From Afipia sp. GAS231 (GTDB lineage Bacteria; Pseudomonadota; Alphaproteobacteria; Rhizobiales; Xanthobacteraceae), in NCBI RefSeq assembly GCF_900103365.1, contig NZ_LT629703.1:4340001-4404000 (forward strand): a DNA stretch of 64,000 nucleotides. Direction: 5' to 3'. The translations under genes and the position numbers were made by a program. Positions 18,055-25,331 of this stretch are shown here, piece after piece. The notes under the pieces are model-generated. The model had not been told where the DNA came from. It saw nothing but the letters and a program-made list of their open reading frames with translations, and ran no database searches. Within the stretch, counting starts at the first letter, position 1; every line of letters starts with the position of its first letter.

Positions 18055-20268
18055 ATGGCCTTCAAGAATTTCAAGACCGAGACCGACGCCGACGGCATCG
18101 TGCTGGTGACCTGGGACACGCCCGGCCGTTCGATGAACGTGCTGGACGAAACCTCGATCAGCGAACTCGAGGCGATCATCAAGCAGACCTCTGAGGATGC
18201 CGCCGTCAAGGGCGTCGTCATCACCTCCGGCAAGGAAGCGCTGTGCGCCGGCGCTGATTTGTCGATGATGGAGGGCATGGCCAACACCTATGCCGCGCTG
18301 CTCAAGGACAAGGGCGAGGTCGCGGCCAATCAGGTGCTGTTCGACCAGAGCCGCCGCTTCTCGCAGGTGTTTCGTTCGATCGAGACCTCAGGCAAGCCGT
18401 GGGTCGCGGCCATCAACGGCCTCGCGCTCGGCGGCGGTTTCGAGCTGACGCTGTCCTGTCACTACCGCGTCGCGGCCGACAATCCGAAGACCCGCCTCGG
18501 TCTGCCCGAAGTGAAGGTCGGGCTGTTCCCCGGCGCCGGCGGCACCCAGCGCGTGCCGCGCATCGTCTCGCCGCAGGATGCGATGCAGCTTTTGTTGAAG
18601 GGCGAAGCGATCAATCTGGCGAAAGCCAAGGCGCTCAATCTGATTCACGCCATCGTTCCTGCCGCCGAGATGATCCAGGCCGCGAAGGAGTGGATCAAGG
18701 GCGGCGGCAAGGCGGTAGCCCCCTGGGACGAGAAGGGTTTCAAGCTGCCCGGCGGGGCGGTGTTCTCCAAGGCCGGCATGATGATGTTCCCGGCCGGCAA
18801 CGCCATCTACCGCCGCGAGACCTACGACAACTATCCGGCGGCGCGCGCCATCATGAGCTGCGTCTATGAAGGCCTGCAGTTGCCGATCGACGCTGCACTT
18901 CGGGTCGAGTCGCGCTACTTCACGCAAGTTTTGCGCTCGAACGAAGCCGCCGCGATGATCCGCAGCCTGTTCCTGTCGATGCAGGAACTGAACAAGGGCG
19001 CGCGGCGTCCGGCCAACGTGCCGCCGACCAAAGTGAAGAAGCTCGCCGTGATCGGCGCCGGCTTCATGGGCGCCAGCGTCGGCTACGTCTCGGCGCGCGC
19101 CGGCATCGACGTGGTGCTGATCGACCGCGACCAGGAAAGCGCCGACAAGGGCAAGGGCCACGCCAGTGCCGTGATCGACGACCTGATCAAGAAGGGCCGC
19201 GCCAAGGAAAGCGATCGCGACGCCATCCTGGGCCGCATCTCCGCGACCGCCGATTACAACGTGCTCAGGGATTGCGACCTCGTCATTGAAGCGGTGTTCG
19301 AGGATCGCAAGGTCAAGGCGGATACCTACGCCAAGGCGCAGCCGCTCTTGAAGGACGGCGCGATCTTCGCCTCCAACACCTCGACCCTGCCGATCAACTC
19401 GCTGGCGGAAGAATTCAAAGACCAGGGCAAGTTCATCGGCATCCACTTCTTCTCGCCGGTCGAGAAGATGATGCTGGTCGAGATCATCGTCGGCAAGAAC
19501 ACCGGTGATGCAGCGCTCGCCACCGCGCTCGATTATACCCGTGCGATCGGCAAGACGCCGATCGTGGTCAACGACAGCAGAGGCTTCTATGCCAATCGCT
19601 GTGTCGGACGTTACATCGCCGAAGGCAACGAGATGTTCCTCGAAGGCGTACCGCCGGCAATGATCGAGAACGTCGCCAAGATGGCCGGCATGCCGGTCGG
19701 CCCGCTGTCGCTGTCGGATGAGGTCGCGCTCGACCTTGGCCTCAAGGTCATCAAGGCGACCGAGGCAGATCTCGGCCCCAACGCCATCAATCCCGATCAG
19801 AAGAAGCTGATGGTGGAGCTGGTGGAGAAGCAGAACCGCCTCGGCCGCAAGAACGGCAAGGGATTCTACGACTATCCCGAAAAGGGCAAGGGTCAGAAGA
19901 GCCTGTGGCCGGGCCTGGCCGACCTGCAGCCGAAGAAGCTCGATCCCGATACGCTAAGCGTCGAGGAGTTGAAGCAGCGTTTTCTCGTCGTACAGGCGGT
20001 AGAAGCCGCGCGCACGGTGGAGGATCACGTCATCACCGACATGCGCGAGGCCGATGTCGGCTCGATCCTCGGTTTCGGCTTCGCGCCGTTCACCGGCGGC
20101 ACGCTGTCCTATATCGACTTCATGGGGACGAAGAAGTTCGTCGAACTCTGCCACAAGTTAGAGGCCAAATACGGCTCGCGCTTCACGCCGCCGAAACTCT
20201 TGGTCGAGATGGCCGCCAAGGACGAGACATTCTATGGCCGCTTCCCGCCGAAGAAGGCGGCGGCGTAG
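18055..20268 (+). CDS. fadB: Bifunctional enoyl-CoA hydratase / 3-hydroxyacyl-CoA dehydrogenase (FadB/FadJ type)
   Basis: Fusion enzyme of 737 residues. The N-terminal crotonase domain (residues 1-190) has the oxyanion-hole segments ALCAGADLSMM near 62-72 and NGLALGGGFELTLS near 121-134. The NAD-binding domain starts with GAGFMGASVGYVSARAG near residue 339 and contains the IHFFSPVEKM block with the catalytic histidine near residue 463. A C-terminal dehydrogenase domain follows (GFYANRCVGRYIAEG). It hydrates enoyl-CoA and oxidises 3-hydroxyacyl-CoA. GGGAG upstream of the ATG supports the start. It is downstream of the thiolase, from which it is separated by a palindromic repeat. Confidence 0.94.
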   Translation: MAFKNFKTETDADGIVLVTWDTPGRSMNVLDETSISELEAIIKQTSEDAAVKGVVITSGKEALCAGADLSMMEGMANTYAALLKDKGEVAANQVLFDQSRRFSQVFRSIETSGKPWVAAINGLALGGGFELTLSCHYRVAADNPKTRLGLPEVKVGLFPGAGGTQRVPRIVSPQDAMQLLLKGEAINLAKAKALNLIHAIVPAAEMIQAAKEWIKGGGKAVAPWDEKGFKLPGGAVFSKAGMMMFPAGNAIYRRETYDNYPAARAIMSCVYEGLQLPIDAALRVESRYFTQVLRSNEAAAMIRSLFLSMQELNKGARRPANVPPTKVKKLAVIGAGFMGASVGYVSARAGIDVVLIDRDQESADKGKGHASAVIDDLIKKGRAKESDRDAILGRISATADYNVLRDCDLVIEAVFEDRKVKADTYAKAQPLLKDGAIFASNTSTLPINSLAEEFKDQGKFIGIHFFSPVEKMMLVEIIVGKNTGDAALATALDYTRAIGKTPIVVNDSRGFYANRCVGRYIAEGNEMFLEGVPPAMIENVAKMAGMPVGPLSLSDEVALDLGLKVIKATEADLGPNAINPDQKKLMVELVEKQNRLGRKNGKGFYDYPEKGKGQKSLWPGLADLQPKKLDPDTLSVEELKQRFLVVQAVEAARTVEDHVITDMREADVGSILGFGFAPFTGGTLSYIDFMGTKKFVELCHKLEAKYGSRFTPPKLLVEMAAKDETFYGRFPPKKAAA

Positions 20269-20272
20269 CCTC

Positions 20273-20423
20273 CGTCGTCCCGGACAAGCGAAGCGCGATC
20301 CGGGACCCATACGCCGCGGCCTATCGGTTGGGCGCGGACGGTAGCCACCTTTCGCAATAACCACGGCCGGTGGTTATGGGTCCCCGCGCCCCGTGCGCAA
20401 TTGCGCACTAGGCGGGGACGACG
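20273..20423. repeat. Palindromic intergenic element, family C copy 1
   Basis: An element of about 151 bases bounded by CGTCGTCC and GGACGACG, containing GGGACCCATACGCCGCGGC and GGTGGTTATGGGTCC. A related copy in reverse orientation lies at 45491-45610. It occupies the gap between convergent fadB and the GST gene. Confidence 0.8.
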
Positions 20424-20446
20424 GGGGATGGATACGTAATGCAAAA

Positions 20447-20482
20447 CAAAAAAAGGGCCGGATCATCGATCCGGCCCCTTTC
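20447..20482 (-). terminator. Intrinsic terminator of the GST gene
   Basis: Read on the minus strand, a GC-rich stem GGGCCGGATC/GATCCGGCCC is followed by an unbroken run of seven U residues, about 20 bases after the GST stop codon. Confidence 0.9.
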
Positions 20483-20501
20483 GTATTCCGATTACAAAAC
20501 C

Positions 20502-21113
20502 TTACGCCGCCTTCATCAGGCCTTCCTTGACGAGGGCTTCCTGCACCTTCGGGCGGGCGCCGACGCGGGCCTTGTAGGCCATCAGGTTCGACAGGCCGTC
20601 GAGATCCCACTTCATCCGCTCGGCCCAGGACAGCATCGTGAACATGTAGCCGTCGGCCACGGTAAACTGCTTGCCCATCAGATAGTCTTTCCCGGCCAGT
20701 TCGCCGTCGACATACTTGAACTTGCCCATCACGCGGTCCTTGAAGAACGCCTTGGCGTCATCGGCGAGCACCGGGCTGAACTGCGGGCCAATGTTCTTGT
20801 GCAATTCGCTGTTGATATAGGTGAGCCAGGCCTGCAGCTTGTAGCGCTCGTCGCTGTCGCGGGCGGGCGCGAGACCCTTGCCGGCCTTGTCGGCGATCAT
20901 CTGGACGATGACCGGGCCTTCGGTGACGAGTTCGCCGGAGTCCAGCGCCAGCGCCGGCACCTGGCCCTTCGGGTTGATCTGCAGATAATCGTCGCCGTTT
21001 TCCAGCTTCTTGGCGCGCAGGTCGACCTTGACCAGGTCATAGGGCAGACCGGCTTCGAGCAGCGCGATGTGGGGGGAGAGCGAGCAGGCGCCGGGCGAGT
21101 AATACAATTTCAT
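20502..21113 (-). CDS. Glutathione S-transferase, beta-class-like
   Basis: Cytosolic GST of 203 residues. The N-terminal thioredoxin-like domain begins KLYYSPGACSLSPH, with the cysteine at position 10 where beta-class enzymes bind glutathione, and has the GQVPAL cis-proline block near residues 50-55. The C-terminal all-helical domain includes FTVADGYMFTML near residues 152-163. The ATG at 21113 has GAAGGAAAA upstream. It is divergent from a MarR regulator, and the two palindromic MarR-type boxes in the shared gap make it a likely target. gshA downstream of marR supplies the cosubstrate pathway. The physiological electrophile is unknown. Confidence 0.92.
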   Translation of the reverse strand: MKLYYSPGACSLSPHIALLEAGLPYDLVKVDLRAKKLENGDDYLQINPKGQVPALALDSGELVTEGPVIVQMIADKAGKGLAPARDSDERYKLQAWLTYINSELHKNIGPQFSPVLADDAKAFFKDRVMGKFKYVDGELAGKDYLMGKQFTVADGYMFTMLSWAERMKWDLDGLSNLMAYKARVGARPKVQEALVKEGLMKAA

Positions 21114-21254
21114 CGGATTTTCCTTCCCTCGAAATTTATGGAGTGTGGCTTTTGGGCCTGAGGCCCCGAGCCTATCAGAACCGGTGGGGTCCAAAACCGC
21201 TGTTGTGTGACGTTTTCTTTACGGGACCGGTGTTTGAAAACGTTCCGGAGTGAC

Positions 21255-21300
21255 TAAATGCATCTGCATGAAATAGTCAAGATTGATGCAGCTGCATTTA
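21255..21300. promoter_or_regulatory. Paired MarR-type operator boxes
   Basis: Two ATGCA-NN-TGCAT palindromes lie at 21258-21269 and 21286-21297, centres 28 bp apart. They sit inside a larger inverted repeat with 15-base arms, 14 of them matching (21255-21269 against 21286-21300). Both lie in the gap between the divergent GST and marR genes, 39-84 bases before the marR start. Confidence 0.65.
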
Positions 21301-21338
21301 GTGCGGTACACTGATCCGTGACAGAGACGGACTGAACG

Positions 21339-21827
21339 ATGAAACGCAAACCTTCGACCGAGGCGACCGCCGCCTGGATCCGCCTGATGCGGGTCCAGAG
21401 CCGGGTGCTCGATGCCGTCGAGCAGGATTTGAAGAAGGCCGGCTTCCCGCCGCTGGCCTGGTATGACGCGCTGCTGGAATTGTCGCGCGCGCCGTCCGGC
21501 GAGATGCGCCCGGTCGAGCTGGAGAAGCAGATGCTGATCCCGCAATACTCGACCTCGCGGCTGATCGACCGTCTGGTTGACGAGGGGCTGGCGGCGCGGC
21601 GCGAATGCAAGATCGACAAGCGCGGCCAGTTCGTCGAGATCACCGAGGCCGGGCGCGAGCTGCAGAAGAAGATGTGGAACGCCTATTCGGCGGCGATCGA
21701 AAAATACGTCGGCTCCAAACTTTCCGATACCGATGCCGTCAAGCTGTGCGGTCTGCTCGACCGGCTCGGCTGCTCCTGCGAGGATATCAAGGCCGTGGCC
21801 GCCCGAGAGGGCGTGCCGGCGCGATGA
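21339..21827 (+). CDS. MarR-family transcriptional regulator
   Basis: Winged-helix regulator of 162 residues. The recognition region reads VELEKQMLIPQYSTSRLIDRL near residues 61-81, followed by the wing RRECKIDKRGQFVEITEAG. Length and layout are normal for MarR. It is divergent from a glutathione S-transferase gene and upstream of gshA, which suggests control of thiol-dependent detoxification. A conserved-looking pair of cysteines in LGCSCED near residues 147-150 could sense oxidants or electrophiles, but this is speculation. Two palindromic boxes upstream are probable operators for autoregulation. Confidence 0.9.
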   Translation: MKRKPSTEATAAWIRLMRVQSRVLDAVEQDLKKAGFPPLAWYDALLELSRAPSGEMRPVELEKQMLIPQYSTSRLIDRLVDEGLAARRECKIDKRGQFVEITEAGRELQKKMWNAYSAAIEKYVGSKLSDTDAVKLCGLLDRLGCSCEDIKAVAAREGVPAR

Positions 21828-21923
21828 TAACCCCGAACCCTTTCGTTGCTGCGGACAACGCCGTCCGCATCCCCTTTGGCCATACGGCGCGTTCGGTCGA
21901 ATCGCCCCACATCCGGATTTTCT

Positions 21924-23294
21924 ATGGCGCGTGACCAGATCGATATGACGCCGCTGCAATCGCGCGACGAACTCGTGGCGTGGCTGGAGGCCGGCGTGAA
22001 GCCGCCGAGCGAATTCCGCATCGGCACCGAACACGAGAAGACCCCGTTCACGCTCGAGGGCCACCATCCTGTGCCCTATGAAGGAGCCAAGGGTATCGGC
22101 GCGCTGCTCGAAGGCATGCAGCTTCTGCTCGGCTGGGAGCCGATCATGGAGCGCGGCAACATCATCGGGCTTTACGACGTCACCGGCGGCGGCGCGATTT
22201 CGCTGGAGCCCGGCGGGCAGTTCGAATTGTCGGGCGCGCCGGTCGAGACGGTGCACCAGACCCAGTCGGAGCTGATGGCGCATCTGGCGCAGGTGCGCGA
22301 GATCGCCACCCCGCTCGGCATCGGCTTTCTCGGACTCGGCATGACGCCGTCCTGGTCGCGCAAGCAGATCCCTGTCATGCCCAAGGGCCGCTACAAGATC
22401 ATGAGCAGCTACATGCCGAAGGTCGGCCAATACGGCCTCGACATGATGTTCCGGACCTGCACGGTGCAGACCAATCTCGACTTCTCCTCCGAAGCCGACA
22501 TGGTCAAGAAGCTCCGGGTATCGGTGGCGCTGCAGCCGGTCGCGACCGCACTGTTTGCGAATTCGCCGTTCACCGAAGGCAGGCCCAACGGCTTCCTCAC
22601 CTTCCGTTCCGAAATCTGGCGCGACACCGACAACGCGCGCTCGGGCATGATTCCCTGGGCGTTCGAGGACGGCATGGGGTTCGAGCGCTGGGTCGACTAC
22701 GCGCTCGATGTTCCCATGTATTTCGTCAAGCGCGGCGACGAATATATCGACGTATCGGGTTCGTCGTTCCGCGCCTTCTTCGACGGCAAGAACCCGGCCT
22801 TCCCCGGCGAGCGCCCGACGCTGTCGGACTGGGCCAATCACCTCTCGACGATTTTTCCGGAAGTGCGGCTGAAGCGCTATCTGGAAATGCGCGGCGCCGA
22901 CGGCGTGCCGTGGGGCCGGCTGCCGGCGCTGCCGGCGTTCTGGGTCGGCCTGCTGTACGACGACGACACCCTGAACGCGGCCTGGGATCTGGTCAGCCAC
23001 TGGAATGCCTATGAGCGCCAGGCGTTGCGCGACGACGTGCCGCGGCTGGGCTTCAAGGCCCGGATCCGCGATCGCTATTTGTTCGAGGTCGCCCGGGAAT
23101 GCCTGAAGCTGTCGCATGCCGGTCTGCGGCGGCGCAACCGCGTCGATCATTCCGGCCGCGACGAGAGCCGGTTTCTCGAGCCGCTGGAGCGGATCCTCGA
23201 TTGCGGTCGGACCCCGGCGGAAGAGATGCTGGAAAAGTATCAGGGCGCCTGGGGTGGCTCGGTGGAACCGGCCTATCAGGAATACGCGTTCTAG
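21924..23294 (+). CDS. gshA: Glutamate-cysteine ligase, plant/alphaproteobacterial type
   Basis: First enzyme of glutathione synthesis, 456 residues, the usual length for the plant-like class shared with Rhizobiales. It joins glutamate to cysteine with ATP in the cytoplasm. Recognisable blocks are FRIGTEHEKTPF near residues 24-35, SLEPGGQFELSGAP near residues 94-107, and TCTVQTNLDFSSEADM near residues 178-193. The ATG at 21924 is chosen because the conserved N-terminus starts there; the frame is open for 26 more codons upstream without conservation. It follows marR by 96 bases. A hairpin terminator follows the stop codon immediately. Confidence 0.94.
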   Translation: MARDQIDMTPLQSRDELVAWLEAGVKPPSEFRIGTEHEKTPFTLEGHHPVPYEGAKGIGALLEGMQLLLGWEPIMERGNIIGLYDVTGGGAISLEPGGQFELSGAPVETVHQTQSELMAHLAQVREIATPLGIGFLGLGMTPSWSRKQIPVMPKGRYKIMSSYMPKVGQYGLDMMFRTCTVQTNLDFSSEADMVKKLRVSVALQPVATALFANSPFTEGRPNGFLTFRSEIWRDTDNARSGMIPWAFEDGMGFERWVDYALDVPMYFVKRGDEYIDVSGSSFRAFFDGKNPAFPGERPTLSDWANHLSTIFPEVRLKRYLEMRGADGVPWGRLPALPAFWVGLLYDDDTLNAAWDLVSHWNAYERQALRDDVPRLGFKARIRDRYLFEVARECLKLSHAGLRRRNRVDHSGRDESRFLEPLERILDCGRTPAEEMLEKYQGAWGGSVEPAYQEYAF

Positions 23295-23295
23295 A

Positions 23296-23340
23296 GCCCT
23301 TTTAGGTTCTGATTGAATCAGAACCGGGCTCTATTCTTTG
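23296..23340 (+). terminator. Hairpin terminator after gshA
   Basis: GAGCCC...GGGCTC encloses a 9-bp stem GGTTCTGAT/ATCAGAACC with a three-base loop, followed by T-rich sequence TATTCTTTGTTTTG. It starts at the gshA stop codon. Confidence 0.7.
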
Positions 23341-23341
23341 T

Positions 23342-23392
23342 TTTGACGCGTTTTCTTTGCGCGAACCGGATTCCGCTTCGCGCGAAAACGCT
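23342..23392. repeat. Intergenic element, family D copy 1 (reverse)
   Basis: The sequence TTTGACGCGTTTTC through GCGAAAACGCT carries GCGAACCGGATTCCGCTTCGC. It is the reverse complement of the block arrangement at 41258-41347. That copy has about 40 extra bases in the middle. Confidence 0.7.
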
Positions 23393-23542
23393 GTGGGCCT
23401 TTCGGATTGAAGGCCTTGTTCCGGCGCGTTTTCCTGGCGCAGCCGGCGCGCCCGAATGCCGCATTTTTGGGCCGTTCATCCACCGTACAGGTTGAGGCCG
23501 CTCAAATGAGGCCTCGCGACGCGGACTCGAAAGCAATCGCAG

Positions 23543-24097
23543 ATGGGGATAGGCCGCCTGCTCAGGGCGTGTGTGGTGGCGCTCGCCTTTCTGGCGGCGA
23601 CCGCATCCGCGCGTCCGGCGCTGGCGCAGGCCAATTTCGACCGTCCCGGCGGTGATTATCTGAGTGCGCCGGTTACTTCGGGCGATCCGGCGGACTGCGC
23701 GCTGGTCTGCGAGCGCGACAAGCGCTGCCACGCCTGGAGTTTCAGCTATCCGACCGACGCGACCAACGGCGCGGTATGCTGGCTCAAGAGCAATGTGCCG
23801 CCGCGCACGCAGGACAATTGCTGCGTCTCCGGCGTGCGTGGCGCCGGCGTGGTCGAGCCGAAGAACACCACGATCGAAACCTCGATCGACCGCTTCGGCG
23901 GCGACTACAAGAATTTCGACCTCAACGGCTCGGAAGGCGACGACGCCTGCAAGGCCGCCTGCGCCGCCGACAACAAATGCCGGGCCTGGACCTATGCCCG
24001 GCCGGGCTATGCCGGCCGCGACGCCCATTGCTACCTGAAAAAAGACATCAAGCCGCCGCGCCGCAAAGCCGGGTTTATTTCCGGCGTGGTGCGGTAG
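23543..24097 (+). CDS. Secreted protein with two PAN/apple domains
   Basis: Exported protein of 184 residues. A signal peptide (LRACVVALAFLAATASA, cleavage near ALA-Q at residues 28-29) precedes two tandem PAN/apple-like modules. Module one runs from FDRPGGDYLS to CCVSGVRG (about residues 32-101) and module two from IDRFGGDYKNFDL to GFISGVVR (about 115-184). Each has the paired cysteine pattern C-x3-C-x5-C and the RCHAWSF or KCRAWTY core. PAN domains bind carbohydrate or protein, so a periplasmic or surface adhesion or recognition role is possible. No catalytic residues are seen. The gene is flanked by repeats and is probably monocistronic. Confidence 0.85.
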   Translation: MGIGRLLRACVVALAFLAATASARPALAQANFDRPGGDYLSAPVTSGDPADCALVCERDKRCHAWSFSYPTDATNGAVCWLKSNVPPRTQDNCCVSGVRGAGVVEPKNTTIETSIDRFGGDYKNFDLNGSEGDDACKAACAADNKCRAWTYARPGYAGRDAHCYLKKDIKPPRRKAGFISGVVR

Positions 24098-24122
24098 GGC
24101 TTCGAAGCTGACTGCATTTTTT

Positions 24123-24205
24123 CGTCATTGCGAGGAGCGCAGCGACGAAGCAATCCATTCTTTCTTCGTGGCAAGATGGATTGCTTCGCTTCGCTCGCAA
24201 TGACG
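24123..24205. repeat. CGTCATTGCGAG palindromic element, copy 1
   Basis: An 83-base palindrome with ends CGTCATTGCGAG and CTCGCAATGACG and inner blocks GCAATCCATTCTTTCTT and GATGGATTGCTTCGCTTCGC. A near-identical copy lies at 36937-37021. It lies between the convergent PAN and nucleotidyltransferase genes. Confidence 0.9.
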
Positions 24206-24207
24206 GC

Positions 24208-24774
24208 TCATTCCACCCCCAGCACCGTCACCTCCGGCCACAACGCCTTCCAGCGCGCCGTCTTCTTCACGTAATTCTCTGCCGAGAAATTCGCGGTCAT
24301 GTTCGGTCGGGCAATCAGATTGGCGGCGTCGTCAAAACCATCCGGTGCATAGACGTCATAGCCAGCCTCGGTGCGGCGGATACCGATGCGGGTGTTTCGG
24401 GTCAGGAAGCGGTCGATGCCCTCGGTCGTGCTATGCAGCGGCGGATACGGCAGGCCGTGTTTTTGCGCGTACCAGAGATGGACGCGCGCCTGGTTGCGCA
24501 CTTCAACGGTGACGCCGAGTTTTTCGAACCGTTTCGCCACGGTGCGGATGACGGCGTCCTCGGCGTCCCATGACGTATCCGGATCGAAATAGAACACGTC
24601 GTAATCGCTAATGCCGTAGCCGACGGAGCGGTTGGTGCGCACGTTCCACACCGTCTGCACCAGACAGCCGGACACCAGCCAGGCATCGGGGAGCGCGAGT
24701 GCGAACAGCTCGTCGACAATGGTCGCGTTGACGGGATTTTGGAACGCGGCGGCGAGGAATTCGTCTCGGGTCAT
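24208..24774 (-). CDS. Nucleotidyltransferase family protein (COG3575-like)
   Basis: Protein of 188 residues matching a family of predicted nucleotidyltransferase-fold proteins. The core is WLVSGCLVQTVWN near residues 32-44 followed by GISDYDVFYFD near residues 54-64, where the two aspartates in the SDYD pattern would bind metal. The C-terminal half contains GIDRFLTRNTRIG and ENYVKKTARWKALWP. The substrate is unknown. I chose the ATG at 24774. The frame stays open to 24816, but those extra codons lie inside a palindromic repeat and are not conserved protein. It faces the PAN gene and is preceded by a repeat that may carry its promoter. Confidence 0.82.
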   Translation of the reverse strand: MTRDEFLAAAFQNPVNATIVDELFALALPDAWLVSGCLVQTVWNVRTNRSVGYGISDYDVFYFDPDTSWDAEDAVIRTVAKRFEKLGVTVEVRNQARVHLWYAQKHGLPYPPLHSTTEGIDRFLTRNTRIGIRRTEAGYDVYAPDGFDDAANLIARPNMTANFSAENYVKKTARWKALWPEVTVLGVE

Positions 24775-24784
24775 CAGCGCTGCC

Positions 24785-24873
24785 GTAGGGTGGGCAAAGC
24801 GAAGCGTGCCCACCATGATGTGATCGCGACAAAGATGGTGGGCACGGCGCTATCGCGCCTTTGCCCACCCTAC
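24785..24873. repeat. GTAGGGTGGG palindromic element, copy 2
   Basis: An 89-base relative of the element at 17918-17998. It shares the terminal GTAGGGTGGG and CCCACCCTAC but has GGGCAAAGCGAAGCG inner arms in place of the TTAGGCGAAGC version. It lies between the nucleotidyltransferase and MmcQ/YjbR genes. Confidence 0.85.
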
Positions 24874-24880
24874 GGGGGCC

Positions 24881-25222
24881 TTACGCTTTCGAATCAAATT
24901 CCTTCACCGCCGCCTTTGACGCCAGCGTGCGCCAGTGCCGGCGCAGCAGCGGTTCGACGATGGCGCGCTTGGCCTTCGACAGCCGGATCAGCGCAATCGG
25001 ATAATCTCGGTAGTGATCGGTGAAGTAAAATATCTTAGGCTGGCTTTCCACCAGCATCGCGCGCTCGTCCTGCGGCACGCCGGGCATCACCAGGCTGTCG
25101 CCGTCTTCCTTCAGGCGCGCCAAAAGTTTCTTGCGCACCTTCAGCGCCGGCGTGCCGTAGGACGTGCCGTCCTCGACCTCCGTCCAGAGAAGCGCGAATT
25201 TTCTGACGTCGTCGAAGGTCAT
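24881..25222 (-). CDS. MmcQ/YjbR family protein
   Basis: Small protein of 113 residues with the MmcQ/YjbR (CyaY-like, double-wing) fold pattern: an N-terminal FDDVRKFALLW, then VRKKLLARLKEDGDSLVM near residues 29-46, FYFTDHYRDYPIALIRL near residues 65-81, and LLRRHWRTLASK. Members are thought to bind DNA, but evidence is thin. The ATG at 25222 has GAGG seven bases upstream; a GTG one codon earlier is possible. That Shine-Dalgarno sequence belongs to the palindromic element starting at 25230, so the repeat seems to supply its translation signal. Promoter not identified. Confidence 0.85.
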   Translation of the reverse strand: MTFDDVRKFALLWTEVEDGTSYGTPALKVRKKLLARLKEDGDSLVMPGVPQDERAMLVESQPKIFYFTDHYRDYPIALIRLSKAKRAIVEPLLRRHWRTLASKAAVKEFDSKA

Positions 25223-25229
25223 CACAAAT

Positions 25230-25325
25230 CCTCATCCTGAGGAGCCGCGAAGCGGCGTCTCGAAGGATGGCCGCATCGGGGCTTCATGGTTCGAGACGGC
25301 GCTGGCGCGCCTCCTCACCATGAGG
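25230..25325. repeat. Palindromic intergenic element, family B copy 2
   Basis: A 96-base copy of the element at 6919-7014, with the same CCTCATCCTGAGGAG start, CGTCTCGAAGGATG and TTCGAGACGGCGC inner blocks, and CTCACCATGAGG end. It separates the MmcQ/YjbR gene from lepB. Its left end provides the GGATGAGG ribosome-binding sequence for MmcQ. Confidence 0.87.
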
Positions 25326-25331
25326 TTCTGG

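Noticed and set aside
24775..24816. N-terminal extension of the nucleotidyltransferase
   Set aside because: The added codons lie within the GTAGGGTGGG palindromic element and are not protein-conserved; the ATG at 24774 is preferred.
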